DNA of 64,000 bases from contig QFZU02000064.1 of assembly GCA_003260025.2 (NCBI GenBank), forward strand, positions 62,001 to 126,000, in the 5' to 3' direction. Origin of the DNA: Microbispora triticiradicis. GTDB taxonomy: Bacteria; Actinomycetota; Actinomycetes; Streptosporangiales; Streptosporangiaceae. The notes beneath the pieces are model-generated. The model was not told where the DNA came from, made no database searches, and saw only the letters and a list, made by a program, of their open reading frames with translations. A program made the position numbers and the translations under genes. Positions 14,077 through 23,156 of the stretch are shown one piece after another (within the stretch, counting starts at the first letter, position 1; each line of letters starts with the position of its first letter).

Positions 14077-16587
14077 GTGCGGCAGATGACGACCGTCGTG
14101 GGAATGATCCCCGTCGCGATGGTGCTCAGAATCGCCGTCCTGACGTCGGCGCTCCTCGCGGCGGTGGCTCTCGGTCCGCGCCCGGCGCTCGCCGCCGCTT
14201 CGGAGTGCGAGTTCGGGCCTCCCGGTTCCGCCTGGGTCGAGACGTCCGTGACCGTCGAGGAACGCGGCCACGACACCGCTGTGATGAGGAGCACGACGCG
14301 GGTCGGCGTGCCCCGCGACTGGCCGGGGGCCGCCGCCCTGTTCGCCGCCGGCGGCGCCGACGGCTGCCTGCTTCTGGCCGGCGGTTCGTCGACGTCGACA
14401 GCCACGATGTCGCCGGACGGCGCCGAGGTCGTGGTCCAGCGCACCCAGGAGACTCCTCTGCAGTCGTACGACATGGAGTGGGAGACGGAGGTCGCCGGGC
14501 TGTGGTCGAGCCGGACGTCCGGCCAGACCCGGTTCGTCGCGTTGCGGCTCTCACCGGCCGGTCTGCCGCCCGGGCTGGCCCGGGCGCGATGGCGGGCCGT
14601 GGCCGTGCGGGCGCCGGACTCCGAGGTGCGCGCAGTGATGCCCCTGCCGTCGGAGGTGCGGCCCGGTCACACATACGTGTGGCGGGACGCCGCCGCGCCA
14701 CCGCGCGTCGAGGTCGCCCTCCGGATGTCCGCGCGGTCCGCGTTCCAGCGCTGGACCGGCTCCGGAGGACAGCAGGTGCTCACGGTCGCGACCTGCCTGG
14801 GCTTCGCGCTGCCGTACCTGCTGCTCGCCGGACTGCTCGTGCTGCTCGGCCGGCGCTCGGCCGACCGGGACGAGCGCGCCCTCGTCAGGATCGTTCTCGG
14901 CACCCTGGCGATGATCACCGCGGTGGAGGTGATCGCGGCCGTACTCCTCCTCAGCGGGACGCTCTTCCTGGCCCACCTCATCGGCCTGACGGACGCGGGG
15001 GCCGTTCTCATCCTGGCGGCGCCGCTCGGCGCGGCCGCGTGGCGGCGGGCGCGCCCGCGAATCCGGCGGGCCGGCCGGGCCCCCACCGGAGCCGGGCACA
15101 CCCGTTCAGGGCCCACCGGTCCGGCGTTCGCGGGAGTGGTGCTCGCGGGGGCGGCGCTCGTCGCCGTCAGCGGCTTCGCGCCCCTGGCCAGGCGGTACGT
15201 CCACGAGCAGGCGACACCCGCGTGGATCGCATCGGCCGTCGCGACGGCGTCGCTGCTCACCGGAGCGGCGTGGGTGATCGCGGTGCGGGCGGCTCGCGTA
15301 CCGGACAGGAGGACGCCCCGGGCCGTCCGCGCGCTGCTGCGATGGAGCGTCCCGGGGCTCGCGCTGACGACCCTGGCGTTCGTGGCCCACGCGGCCGTCA
15401 CCGGCCTGCGGACCTGGGGATACCTGCCGGATGTCGTCGTGTCGCCCTTCTTTCTGCTGCGGAACCTCGCCTATCTGATGTGGCCGCTGGTGGTGCTTCT
15501 GCTTCTGCTGCTGCTGCGTCTGCACGGACGGCGCACGGAAGCCGTCGGGCCGCTCACCGCGTGGCTCGTCGCCTTCCTGTTCGTCGTGGGCACGATCAGA
15601 TGGCCCAGCACGTACGCGGGGGTGCCCGTCCCGCTCGCCGCGCTCGCCGGTCTGGCGGTGCTGTCTCTGCTGCTGCGGCTGACGCGACGGGCCGAGCCCG
15701 CGGACCCGGGCGTGTCGCGGCGGCGGCTCGCCGTGATCGTCGAGGAGCACCGGGCCCTGGAGGCGCGGGAGAAGGGCCTGCGCCGGCGCTGGGCCGCGGG
15801 AGACATGGACGACGCCGCCTACCACAGGGAGAACGAGCCGGTCGTGGAGCGCATCGGGCGGTTACGCGGGGAGATCGGCCTCGATCCCCGCAGAGAGGAC
15901 GGCCTGACCCCGCTCGACCTCGCGCTGGCGCGCGGCCCGGGGAGCTCATGGTGGGCCAACGCGCGGCTCGCCTCGCGGTACGCGACCTACGTGGGCGCGC
16001 CCGCCGCCGTGTTCCTCATCTGGGCCACCTGGAGCACCGACAGCATGGGCCACGACGGCTGGCTCGACCGGCTCCGCGAGCCCAACGGGTTCTACGGGCT
16101 GGCCGGCGACCTGATCGGAGGGCTGCTGATCTGGCCGGTCGCCGGGTTCGTGCTGGGCGCGCTGTGGCGTCGCCTGCCCGGCAGGCGCGGCTACTTGAAG
16201 GGGGCCGTGCCCGTGCTCGCGTACGGCGCGGCCACCGGGGCGCACGCCGTGCTGAACAACCTCATCGGACAGGCCCCCGTGCGCGGTTCTCTCGTCCGGA
16301 TCCTGCTGCTCTTCCTGGTCCTGACCGTGGTCGCCGTCCTCATGGACGCGCGCACGCTCCAGACCCGTCCGGGCGGCCTCGCGTCGCGGCTCACCCCGGT
16401 GGCCGTCGTCTACCGGCTCGGCACGGCGGGCAGCGGGATCGCGCTCATCGTCGCCCAGGCGGCGGCGATCCTGGGCCTGTGGACCCAGCTCAGGCACGGC
16501 ATCGACATCACCTCCCAGGTCGACACCTCGACACAGGCGCCCCCGAGCACCGACGCCCAGTTGTTCCAGAGCCGTCCGGGCGGATAG
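14077..16587 (+). CDS. large multi-pass membrane protein (possibly DUF6185 type)
   Basis: An 836-residue protein. An N-terminal signal-like helix ends near PALAAAS. An extracytoplasmic domain of about 200 residues follows, then roughly ten membrane helices in two blocks. Between the blocks (about 540-620) is a charged cytoplasmic segment with EEHRALEAREKGLRRRWAAG, probably coiled coil. The layout recalls the actinobacterial DUF6185 family, but I am not certain. GTG 14077 has GGGGAGG six bases upstream. Codon 596 is a rare TTA. No catalytic motif is evident, so a sensor, channel or transport role cannot be separated. The stop codon lies in the loop of a strong hairpin. Confidence 0.6.
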   Translation: MRQMTTVVGMIPVAMVLRIAVLTSALLAAVALGPRPALAAASECEFGPPGSAWVETSVTVEERGHDTAVMRSTTRVGVPRDWPGAAALFAAGGADGCLLLAGGSSTSTATMSPDGAEVVVQRTQETPLQSYDMEWETEVAGLWSSRTSGQTRFVALRLSPAGLPPGLARARWRAVAVRAPDSEVRAVMPLPSEVRPGHTYVWRDAAAPPRVEVALRMSARSAFQRWTGSGGQQVLTVATCLGFALPYLLLAGLLVLLGRRSADRDERALVRIVLGTLAMITAVEVIAAVLLLSGTLFLAHLIGLTDAGAVLILAAPLGAAAWRRARPRIRRAGRAPTGAGHTRSGPTGPAFAGVVLAGAALVAVSGFAPLARRYVHEQATPAWIASAVATASLLTGAAWVIAVRAARVPDRRTPRAVRALLRWSVPGLALTTLAFVAHAAVTGLRTWGYLPDVVVSPFFLLRNLAYLMWPLVVLLLLLLLRLHGRRTEAVGPLTAWLVAFLFVVGTIRWPSTYAGVPVPLAALAGLAVLSLLLRLTRRAEPADPGVSRRRLAVIVEEHRALEAREKGLRRRWAAGDMDDAAYHRENEPVVERIGRLRGEIGLDPRREDGLTPLDLALARGPGSSWWANARLASRYATYVGAPAAVFLIWATWSTDSMGHDGWLDRLREPNGFYGLAGDLIGGLLIWPVAGFVLGALWRRLPGRRGYLKGAVPVLAYGAATGAHAVLNNLIGQAPVRGSLVRILLLFLVLTVVAVLMDARTLQTRPGGLASRLTPVAVVYRLGTAGSGIALIVAQAAAILGLWTQLRHGIDITSQVDTSTQAPPSTDAQLFQSRPGG

Positions 16588-16597
16588 CCGCCCGGAC
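16574..16597 (+). terminator. hairpin enclosing the stop codon
   Basis: GTCCGGGCGG-ATAG-CCGCCCGGAC is a perfect 10-bp stem with a 4-base loop. The TAG stop codon (16585-16587) is in the loop, so half of the terminator is coding sequence. The convergent cellulase gene ends 25 bp further on. Confidence 0.65.
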
Positions 16598-16621
16598 GTC
16601 TCGGGGGGCACCGGAGCGTGC

Positions 16622-18442
16622 TCAGAGGGCGGGGTAGGCGTTGTTCACCAGCATCACGAACTGCTCGTGGTGCCAGTCGCCGTAGAGCGGTGCGTTGGGA
16701 AGGGCGTTGGTCGGCCGTATCGTGTCCGACCAGGGCGTGAGGTTGCCCTTGGGGTCGCACACGCGGTCGACCAGCCGGTCAGAGCCCTCGGGCAGAATCG
16801 GTCCGCCCGCTCCGTCCGACTCGCCGGGCCGCTTGATCCACAGGTAGGCGTCGACCCCGGGCACGGGCGCCGCGACCGGCCGCGTGCCCAGCCCGGCGCC
16901 GTTCTGGTTGCAGGTGGCGCCCCGCGACGGGCGCCGGTCGACGCGGCTCTGGTCCACGTACGTGTTGAGGTCGAGCGAGGTGCTCACGGCCGTGGGCCTG
17001 CCCGGTCCGCCCCAGCCGTCACGGGAGGTGTCGATCACCACGCCGAGCGAGCTCGGCAGGCCCTTGGCGACGAGGGCGCCGCGCATCGCGAGGGCGTAGT
17101 CCCGCTCGTCGAAGTGCGGGTTCCAGTCGTAGAACCTGCTCCAGATGAGCTGCTGGCCGGCCACGGTGCCGTTGGGGTCGGGCAGGAACGGCTCCGTGAG
17201 GGGGACGTAGTCGGCGACGTTCGTGGCGATGCCGTCGAGGCTGTTCATCCCCGCCGCGGTGCCGCGCACGGTCTCGGTGATGAGGGTCGTCAGCTGCGTG
17301 AAGTTGGTGTCCCAGCCCGCGAGCGACGCGTTGGCGGCGTCGAGGTACGTGTAGACGTTGGGCAGGGGCGCGAGCCTGTCGAGGGCGTACCGGATGCCTG
17401 TCAGGTACACGCCCGACTGCTGGGCCTGCTGGCACGGGAAGGTGCCCGTGCTCGTGTTCGTGCCCACGATGAGGTCGATCAGCGCCTTCGGTTCGACGAC
17501 CGTCGCGACGCGCAGGTTCCGGTACTCGGGCCTGGCCAGGAGGGCGGCGATGGCGTCGACGTACTCGGTCCTGTAGCGGTTGAGGCCGCCCTGCGCTTCG
17601 TGCAGCTCGGCGTTGGAGACCAGCGACCGGCAGTCGCGGTCGGGCAGGTCGTGCAGCACGAGCGTGACGTAGCCGGCGTTCTGCCGCACGGCCTCGTCGA
17701 GGTGGTCCTTGAGCGTCCTCGTCACACCGGAGCCCCCGGTGACGTCGGCGATGCGGTCGAGCCAGACCGCGGTGGACGTCCTCTTCAGACCGCGCATCTT
17801 GCCCGCGGTGGCGTCGTCCACCTTGGCGGCCGAGGACTCCACGTCGGCCGCCCAGTCCGGGTCGACGTACCCGGTGACGCCGATGAACGGGTTGTCCACC
17901 TGAACGTCCGGGCTCGGGCTGACGCTCGGACTCGGTGAAGGGCTGGGTGAAGGGCTCGGTGAGGGGCTGGGCGAAGGGCTCGGGGAAGGACTCGGCGACG
18001 GGCTCGGAATGAGGATCACCTGGCACGGCACCCCGTTCACGGCGAAGTCCGTGGGCGGCGGGTTGCTTCCGGTCCAGGTGCCGTTGAAGCCGAGGTGGAC
18101 GGATCCGCCGGGGGGCACCGAGCCGTTCCATGTCTCGCTCTCCGCGACGACGTGGTTGGCGGACTGGGTCCACCTGGCCGACCAGCCCTGCGTGAGCCGC
18201 TGGGAGCCTGGGAACGAGAACGTCAGCTTCCAGCCGTTCAACGACTCGTCGATGCTCGTGAGGGTGACGCCGGCCGTGAAGCCGCCCGAGCTCGTGCCCC
18301 ACTGTGTGGTCGCGTAGGTCACTTTGCAGCCGACGGCGGCGTCGGCGGAGGTCGTGCCCAGGACGAGCCCCGCTCCGCCCAGGGCCGTGGCCGTGACGGC
18401 CGTCAGGAGTCCGCGTAGAAACCGGTTGCCGCCGAATGTCAT
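16622..18442 (-). CDS. secreted GH6 cellulase (CBM2-linker-GH6)
   Basis: A 606-residue extracellular cellulase, probably a cellobiohydrolase of the Cel6B type given its long catalytic domain. The signal peptide ends at TSADA (about residue 35). A CBM2 covers about 38-138 between two cysteines (GCKVTYATTQWG to GVPCQV). A Ser-Pro repeat linker spans about 142-175, then the GH6 barrel runs to the end. Family hallmarks are DLPDRDC near residue 265-270, whose last Asp is the catalytic acid, VVIDTSRDGWGG, and DAYLWIKRPGESDG. The usual VEPDxL motif reads VVEPKAL. ATG 18442 has only a distant GGAG. It may act with the GH43 enzyme on plant cell walls. Confidence 0.92.
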   Translation of the reverse strand: MTFGGNRFLRGLLTAVTATALGGAGLVLGTTSADAAVGCKVTYATTQWGTSSGGFTAGVTLTSIDESLNGWKLTFSFPGSQRLTQGWSARWTQSANHVVAESETWNGSVPPGGSVHLGFNGTWTGSNPPPTDFAVNGVPCQVILIPSPSPSPSPSPSPSPSPSPSPSPSPSPSVSPSPDVQVDNPFIGVTGYVDPDWAADVESSAAKVDDATAGKMRGLKRTSTAVWLDRIADVTGGSGVTRTLKDHLDEAVRQNAGYVTLVLHDLPDRDCRSLVSNAELHEAQGGLNRYRTEYVDAIAALLARPEYRNLRVATVVEPKALIDLIVGTNTSTGTFPCQQAQQSGVYLTGIRYALDRLAPLPNVYTYLDAANASLAGWDTNFTQLTTLITETVRGTAAGMNSLDGIATNVADYVPLTEPFLPDPNGTVAGQQLIWSRFYDWNPHFDERDYALAMRGALVAKGLPSSLGVVIDTSRDGWGGPGRPTAVSTSLDLNTYVDQSRVDRRPSRGATCNQNGAGLGTRPVAAPVPGVDAYLWIKRPGESDGAGGPILPEGSDRLVDRVCDPKGNLTPWSDTIRPTNALPNAPLYGDWHHEQFVMLVNNAYPAL

Positions 18443-18564
18443 GGGCGATCGTTCTCCAGGTGAGGTGAGCCGGGCGTGTCCCGGCGGCCGCTCCGATGCC
18501 GGAGGGGCGCCGACGATCCCCAGACTCATCAATCGCCGGGCGCGTGTACACCGTCCGCGTCAGG

Positions 18565-18580
18565 GGAAAGCGCCCTTTCC
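18565..18580. promoter_or_regulatory. possible operator upstream of cellulase
   Basis: GGAAAG-CGCC-CTTTCC is a 6+6 bp inverted repeat about 125 bp upstream of the cellulase start. It resembles LacI-type operators but the centre is not symmetric, so the call is weak. Confidence 0.3.
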
Positions 18581-18687
18581 GCAACGAACGGACGAGAGTG
18601 TGAGGGGACCTCGGAGAATCCGTACGAGACCCCTGCCGGCCCGCGCCGGAGCCGGTGAAATATTCAGCGGCCGGGCCCGGCCGTCCG

Positions 18688-19488
18688 TCAGGGCTTGCGG
18701 CCGACGCCGCAGATCGCGTCCACGGCGCGGGGAGAGCCTTCGGCGTCCGCGACGTCGGGCCGCCAGCGGGGGATGGTGACCACTCCGGGGTCGACGAGCT
18801 CCAGGCCCTCGAAGAAGCGGGCGAGCGCCTCGGGGGCGCGCAGGTGGTAGGAACTCGCGGAGTTGGCGTTGTAGATCTCGATGGCCCGCACGAGCGCCTC
18901 GCTGGTGTCGGTGCCGTCGCTCACCGCCAGATAGCTGCCGGGCGGCAGAGCGTCGAGCAGGCGGGCCAGGACCGCCCACGGGTCCTCCTCGTCGCGAAGC
19001 TGCCCCAGGATCCCGAGCATCATCAACGCGACGGGCCGGTCGAAGTCGAGCGTGCTCCGGGCGGCGGCCAGGATCGTGTCCGTGTCGCGCACGTCGGCCT
19101 CGACGTAGTCGGTCCTGCCCTCCGGCGTGCTGGTGAGCAGCACCCGCGCGTGCACCAGGACGAGTGGGTCGTTGTCGACGTAGACGATCCGGCTCTCGGG
19201 GGCGACGCGCTGGGCGACCTGGTGGGTGTTGTCGGCGGTCGGCAGGCCGGTGCCGATGTCGAGGAACTGGCGCACACCCGCCTCGGCCGTCAGGTAGCGC
19301 ACCGCGCGGACGAGGAAACGCCGCTGCTGACGGGCGATCCGGGCGATGTCGGGGAACATCCGCATGATCATTTCGCCGGCCTCGCGGTCCACGGCGTAGT
19401 TGTCCTTGCCGCCCAGGAGGTAGTTCCAGACGCGGGCCGAGTGCGAGGCGGAGGAGTCGATCGCGGGCGATCCTGGTCCGTCGGTCAC
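18688..19488 (-). CDS. DUF574-type SAM-dependent methyltransferase
   Basis: A 266-residue protein of the actinobacterial DUF574 (Methyltransf_19) family. It begins with the family signature SHSARVWNYLLGGKDNYAVD. The SAM-binding motif FLDIGTGLPTADNTHQVAQ (about residue 75) follows, then IVYVDNDPLVLVHARVLL and VALMMLGILGQL. These proteins occur in many copies in actinomycetes; substrates are mostly unknown. GTG 19488 has GGAG seven bases upstream and gives the usual length. An ATG at 19524 would add 12 residues. It is divergent from the HypF-like gene. Confidence 0.85.
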   Translation of the reverse strand: MTDGPGSPAIDSSASHSARVWNYLLGGKDNYAVDREAGEMIMRMFPDIARIARQQRRFLVRAVRYLTAEAGVRQFLDIGTGLPTADNTHQVAQRVAPESRIVYVDNDPLVLVHARVLLTSTPEGRTDYVEADVRDTDTILAAARSTLDFDRPVALMMLGILGQLRDEEDPWAVLARLLDALPPGSYLAVSDGTDTSEALVRAIEIYNANSASSYHLRAPEALARFFEGLELVDPGVVTIPRWRPDVADAEGSPRAVDAICGVGRKP

Positions 19489-19621
19489 CGTGGTTCTCCG
19501 GTCTGCTGTGCCGATCGAGATCATCAGTCTCGCGCCGGGGGTCGAGATGCGCAATATGTGACATCTGTGGCTATTGATGTCTCTGCGATTAGTGTCGATC
19601 ATCCGGGGCAGTGCGGACGCC

Positions 19622-20584
19622 ATGGGCATCTTGACTTCTCCCGGCGGGCGGGCCGCCGGTGCTTCCGCGACGGCGGGAACCCTGCCGGTGGGCATCGACG
19701 GGTACGGCCTGGAGCACCGCATCTGCCCCGGCTGCGTACGCGACCTGTTCGACCCGCGCGGGCGCAGGCATCTCTACCCGCTGGTCCGTTGCCGTGAATG
19801 CGGGCCCCCCGCCGGCGAGCCGCGCGTACGGCCGCTCGCCCTGTGCGAGGACTGCCGGCGCGAGTGCGACCGGCCCGGTTCGCGGCGCGGCCCGGACGAC
19901 GCCGCGGGATGCGCGGCCTGCGGCCCCGCGCTGCGCTGGGACGGGCTGCTCGGCCAGGACGCACTGGCGGAGGCGGTCGCGGTGATCGAGGCCGGGGGAG
20001 TCGTGGCGCTCAGGGACGGTTTCGCCGATCAGATCGTCTGCGACGCCGGGGCCGAGCCCGCGCTCGCCCGGATGGACGGCGCGCCGGGTCCGGTCCGCGT
20101 GCTGGTGCGGCACGTCTCGGCGGCCCGGGAGCTGGCGAACCTGTCCTTCCTCGACATCCGCGCGCTCGCCGAGCGCTCCCAACCGGCCACACTGGTCCGG
20201 CTGCGCGAGCCGCGACTGCCCCGGGCGGTGCGCCGGGCGACGCCCGACGTCGACCTCTTCCTGCCCCGCACTCCGCTGCAGCATCTGCTCACGTCGCGCT
20301 TCGAGGGCCCGCTCGCCGTCTGGGACCGATGCGGCGAGCGGGAACTGCCGTACGACGGAACGCTGACCGTGGGCCTCGACCTGGGCCTCGACCTGGGCCT
20401 CGATCTGAGCGTCGGTCACGCGCTCGATCACGGTCTTGATCAAGGGACGGGTCTTCCGGCGCGGCCCGCCGTCACGGCGCTGCCGGCGTCTTCGCCGGCG
20501 TGGCCCGTGTGGACGTCTCCGAGGCAGGACGGCAGGCCGGACCCGTCGTCCGCTCCCGTGTCACCGGTCGCCCAGGTGTCGTAG
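19622..20584 (+). CDS. truncated HypF-like protein (zinc fingers plus YrdC-like domain)
   Basis: About 320 residues. ICPGCVRDLFDPRGRRHLYP followed by CRECGPP copies the first HypF zinc finger, and CEDCRREC to CAACGPALRWDG the second. The next part (LAEAVAVIEAGGVVALRDGF to LFLPRTPLQHLL) matches the HypF YrdC-like domain that makes a carbamoyl-adenylate. The N-terminal acylphosphatase and C-terminal Kae1-like carbamoyltransferase domains are missing, and no hydrogenase genes are near. It may be a stand-alone carbamoyl- or threonyl-AMP enzyme or a decaying relic. A GLDLGLDLGLDL repeat near the end reflects a 12-bp DNA repeat. The start is uncertain: ATG 19577 is also in frame. Confidence 0.65.
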   Translation: MGILTSPGGRAAGASATAGTLPVGIDGYGLEHRICPGCVRDLFDPRGRRHLYPLVRCRECGPPAGEPRVRPLALCEDCRRECDRPGSRRGPDDAAGCAACGPALRWDGLLGQDALAEAVAVIEAGGVVALRDGFADQIVCDAGAEPALARMDGAPGPVRVLVRHVSAARELANLSFLDIRALAERSQPATLVRLREPRLPRAVRRATPDVDLFLPRTPLQHLLTSRFEGPLAVWDRCGERELPYDGTLTVGLDLGLDLGLDLSVGHALDHGLDQGTGLPARPAVTALPASSPAWPVWTSPRQDGRPDPSSAPVSPVAQVS

Positions 20585-20753
20585 AAATGGTGATTCTGCG
20601 GGTATTCGCCGGATAAGCGGAATTGCGGCAAAAGCTGAGTCATCATCCATGCCGCGCTTGGCAGGGCCGGAACCGAGGCCATCGAATGGGGTATGAGGGC
20701 ATCGTTGCTTATGTCCACGACGAGACCCGTCGCCGGATGGCCTAGGTGAGTAG

Positions 20754-21197
20754 GTGCGTTTCCAGATGTCCCGCGACTGTACGCCCCCTTCGCGAATGAT
20801 TCCGGCGCTCGCGGCCGGCCGCCTGACACTGGCCGTCCTCGTGGCCGCGCTCGCCTCGGCCGCCACCGCGCGTGAGGCGGGTGCGAGCACGGCTCCGCTG
20901 CGCCCGGGCGTGGTGACGCACGCCGCCGGACACGGACGTGGGCACGGAGGCGGACACGGAGGTGGTGAGGGGCAGGTGGCGGCCGGAGGGGTGGCCACGG
21001 CCAGGCAGTTCGGCTCCGGGAACGGCAGGTTCAACCAGAATCTCAACGGCGTCTACAGCCCGACCTTCATGATGGGCCAGCAGCAGACCGGCATCACGGT
21101 CGGCGGCCGCATCAACACCCAGGGCGCCTTCTGCGGCCCCGGCCCGAAGCATTGCAAGATCTGGCAGAACATGCCGGTCAACGCCTTCGGCTGGTGA
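20754..21197 (+). CDS. small secreted protein, His/Gly-rich, with C-x6-C tail
   Basis: A 147-residue exported protein. After a signal peptide (to about residue 45) comes a HGRGHGGGHGGG stretch that could bind metal, then a low-complexity Asn/Gln/Gly region. It ends with QQQTGITVGGRINTQGAFC and C-KIWQNMPVN, the two cysteines six residues apart. The tail resembles that of the next gene, also secreted, so the two may be diverged paralogues. The GTG start is uncertain; ATG 20766 is an option. Function unknown. Confidence 0.55.
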   Translation: MRFQMSRDCTPPSRMIPALAAGRLTLAVLVAALASAATAREAGASTAPLRPGVVTHAAGHGRGHGGGHGGGEGQVAAGGVATARQFGSGNGRFNQNLNGVYSPTFMMGQQQTGITVGGRINTQGAFCGPGPKHCKIWQNMPVNAFGW

Positions 21198-21380
21198 CGT
21201 TTCCCGCCGCGCGTCCGAGCCGCGAATCGATCGACCGGACCGTGCGCCGACGAATATGGCAATGATGGCGTAAGCCGCCGCGCGTGCCGGACGCTGGGAA
21301 AAGGCGGATCACTAGCCTGAGTAACGGCCCCACACGAGGAGGGGCCGCAGGAGCGGTCCGGCTGACGGGAGCGGCGCGCG

Positions 21381-21845
21381 ATGAGGTGTCGGTGGTACGG
21401 CAGGCCGGTTCTGCGGAGCGGTCCGGGGCTTCTCGCCTGTGCGTCGCTCGTGCTGACTCTCGCCGTCGCGGCGCCCGCCGCCGCTGCGGCCGGTCATCCG
21501 CGGGAGTCGCACCGGGACCGGGGAGCGTCGGCGGGGAGGGATGAGGCGCGGCCGGCGCTCTCGGCGTCGAGCCCCATCAGCAACCGGGGCACCCAGCAGG
21601 TCTCCGTCAACGTCGCGAACGAGGGAATCGGCATCCAGAACGCGTTGTGCCGGGGGAGCCGGGCGTGTGACATCGCCCAGGTGCTCGCCGCGCCTTCCGG
21701 GGAGGACCCGCCCGCCGGGCACCCCGCCCCGCGGGCGCTCTCGCGTCCCAAGGCCATGGCCCGCCGGGCCGCCCACGCCCTGACGCACACTCTGCCGCAC
21801 ACGGCGGCGCACGCCGGAAGGCGCATGTCCCACGCCTCGCGGTGA
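21381..21845 (+). CDS. small secreted protein, paralogue of upstream gene
   Basis: A 154-residue exported protein. The signal peptide ends near PAAAAAG (about residue 37). The central TQQVSVNVANEGIGIQNALC plus C-DIAQVL segment aligns with the C-terminal segment of the preceding small protein (QQ, V, QNALC/QGAFC, C-x-I-x-Q), with cysteines five residues apart. A Pro/Ala/His-rich tail (HALTHTLPHTAAHAGRR) follows that the upstream protein lacks. GGGAG lies about nine bases before the ATG. No known domain; an extracellular role is inferred from the signal peptide. Confidence 0.55.
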   Translation: MRCRWYGRPVLRSGPGLLACASLVLTLAVAAPAAAAAGHPRESHRDRGASAGRDEARPALSASSPISNRGTQQVSVNVANEGIGIQNALCRGSRACDIAQVLAAPSGEDPPAGHPAPRALSRPKAMARRAAHALTHTLPHTAAHAGRRMSHASR

Positions 21846-21993
21846 GCCTCCCGGCGCGGTCCGCGCCCGCTCTGGCGCATGCGGGAAGACGCCTGTCACG
21901 CGCCCGGGTTGATTCACTGCGGTGCGGCTCCGCGCCCCGCCGGTGGCCTGTCCTGGAGTCGGGCCTGCGCCGGTTCCTCGGCGCGGGCCGCGT

Positions 21994-22021
21994 CCGCGGC
22001 GCGCTGTGGGGCGCGCCGCGG
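21994..22021 (-). terminator. hairpin downstream of small secreted-protein gene
   Basis: CCGCGGCGCGC and GCGCGCCGCGG form a perfect 11-bp stem around a 6-base loop, ten bases beyond the stop of the minus-strand gene ending at 22032. Confidence 0.6.
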
Positions 22022-22031
22022 GCGGGCCATG

Positions 22032-22385
22032 TCAGCTGGTGTACGCGCAGATGGCGTAGACGCTGATGCCTACGCTGTCGTAGCGGGGCTGCCGGCCGAG
22101 GGCGATCCAGCCGGTGCCGTCGGCCGTGGGGAAGCTGCCCACGAGGACGGCGTCGTTGCCCTGCGCCTCGCCGCCGCCGCCCACGACCCGCTTGCCGGCC
22201 GGGCAGTACACGGTGCGCCGGGTGAAGTTCGGCACGTTCGCGTTGGGCAGGGCGACGACCTGGTAGCCGGTGAACGCCGACCCGGAGGGGTCGGTCGGTC
22301 CGGTGCCGGCCAGGGCGGCCGCGCTCGTACCCGTCAGTCCGGCGAGAACCAGGGCGCCAGTCGTGACTGCGTGAACAAATCGCAC
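22032..22385 (-). CDS. small secreted protein with CPAGKRVVGGGG motif
   Basis: A 117-residue exported protein. The signal peptide ends near SAAALAG (about residue 27). The mature part has VYCPAGKRVVGGGGEAQGND and ends AICAYTS, giving two cysteines that probably pair. The CPAGxxVxGGG pattern recurs in small secreted actinobacterial proteins of unknown role. GTG 22385 has GGAG seven bases upstream. It is divergent from another secreted protein gene at 22645. Confidence 0.65.
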   Translation of the reverse strand: MRFVHAVTTGALVLAGLTGTSAAALAGTGPTDPSGSAFTGYQVVALPNANVPNFTRRTVYCPAGKRVVGGGGEAQGNDAVLVGSFPTADGTGWIALGRQPRYDSVGISVYAICAYTS

Positions 22386-22644
22386 GTAAAAGCTCCGTTG
22401 TGTCGAGAATGACCGGATTTGGACCGAGGAAAATGAGTTTGAACGGCGGAAGGCCGTCCCCTTCGGTTCCGGGACCACATCTACCCGCGATCTTCTTCGA
22501 CCACACTCGGCAATATTCCGTTTACCCAACGTGGCGACTTCTCCGATCTCACAATGACGTGAGGTCACGGTCGTCCATTGTGGTCCGGCGGGGCACCTGG
22601 GGCGCATTGTCGCTCGTGGGTACGTTCCTCCTCGGGGGGATCGC

Positions 22645-23076
22645 ATGAGAAAGATCGTCGCTGTCTCCGTGCTCGCCGCCATGACGACGCTCGGCACGGC
22701 CGCCGCGGTCGCGGCGGTCGCCGCCGGGACCGGCGTACGCCCGGGGACCGGCCTGCGCAGCGCGTACCGGCAGGCTCCCTCGCCGCCCGAGGGAGGGATC
22801 GAGCGGCAGGAGGTCAGCCAGGAGCAGTACGACGTCCTCGTCGGCCAGTGCCGGTACCCGAAGACGGGGCAGGCGCGTGCGCGGTGCCGGGCGCAGGTGC
22901 GCGCGAAGTACGTCGTGGGGGCGTTCAACCCCGCCCTCGACTGCCGCACGTACTCCGGGGTCTCCGTCTGCGGGCCCCTCGAACTCAGCGCCGCCCAGCG
23001 GGCGTGCGTGGAGGAGTCGGTGGGCGGCGGGCTGACCCGCCGGCGTGCGGAGGTCGAGTGCTACGCCTTCCGCTGA
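22645..23076 (+). CDS. small secreted cysteine-rich protein
   Basis: A 143-residue exported protein. The signal peptide (MRKIVAVSVLAAMTTLGTAA and following) ends by about residue 27. The mature part has six cysteines spread over its last 75 residues (in GQCRYP, ARCRAQ, LDCRTY, SVCGPL, RACVEE and VECYAF), enough for three disulfides. No family is recognised. Together with 20754, 21381 and 22032 it forms a run of four unrelated-looking or weakly related small secreted proteins. Confidence 0.6.
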   Translation: MRKIVAVSVLAAMTTLGTAAAVAAVAAGTGVRPGTGLRSAYRQAPSPPEGGIERQEVSQEQYDVLVGQCRYPKTGQARARCRAQVRAKYVVGAFNPALDCRTYSGVSVCGPLELSAAQRACVEESVGGGLTRRRAEVECYAFR

Positions 23077-23156
23077 CGACGGTTTCCCCTGGGGAAATTT
23101 CCGGGCCAACCTAATTTTCGGCCAAACCGCTACCGGCGGTGATCTACCCTGCGGGG

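Noticed and set aside
17890-18005. Regular short repeats that could suggest a CRISPR array
   Set aside because: They encode the Ser-Pro linker of the GH6 cellulase in frame; there are no spacers. The same holds for the SPSQ linker at 3061-3165.
20375-20415. 12-bp DNA repeat
   Set aside because: It encodes GLDLGLDLGLDL in frame in the HypF-like protein; noted there and not treated as a regulatory repeat.
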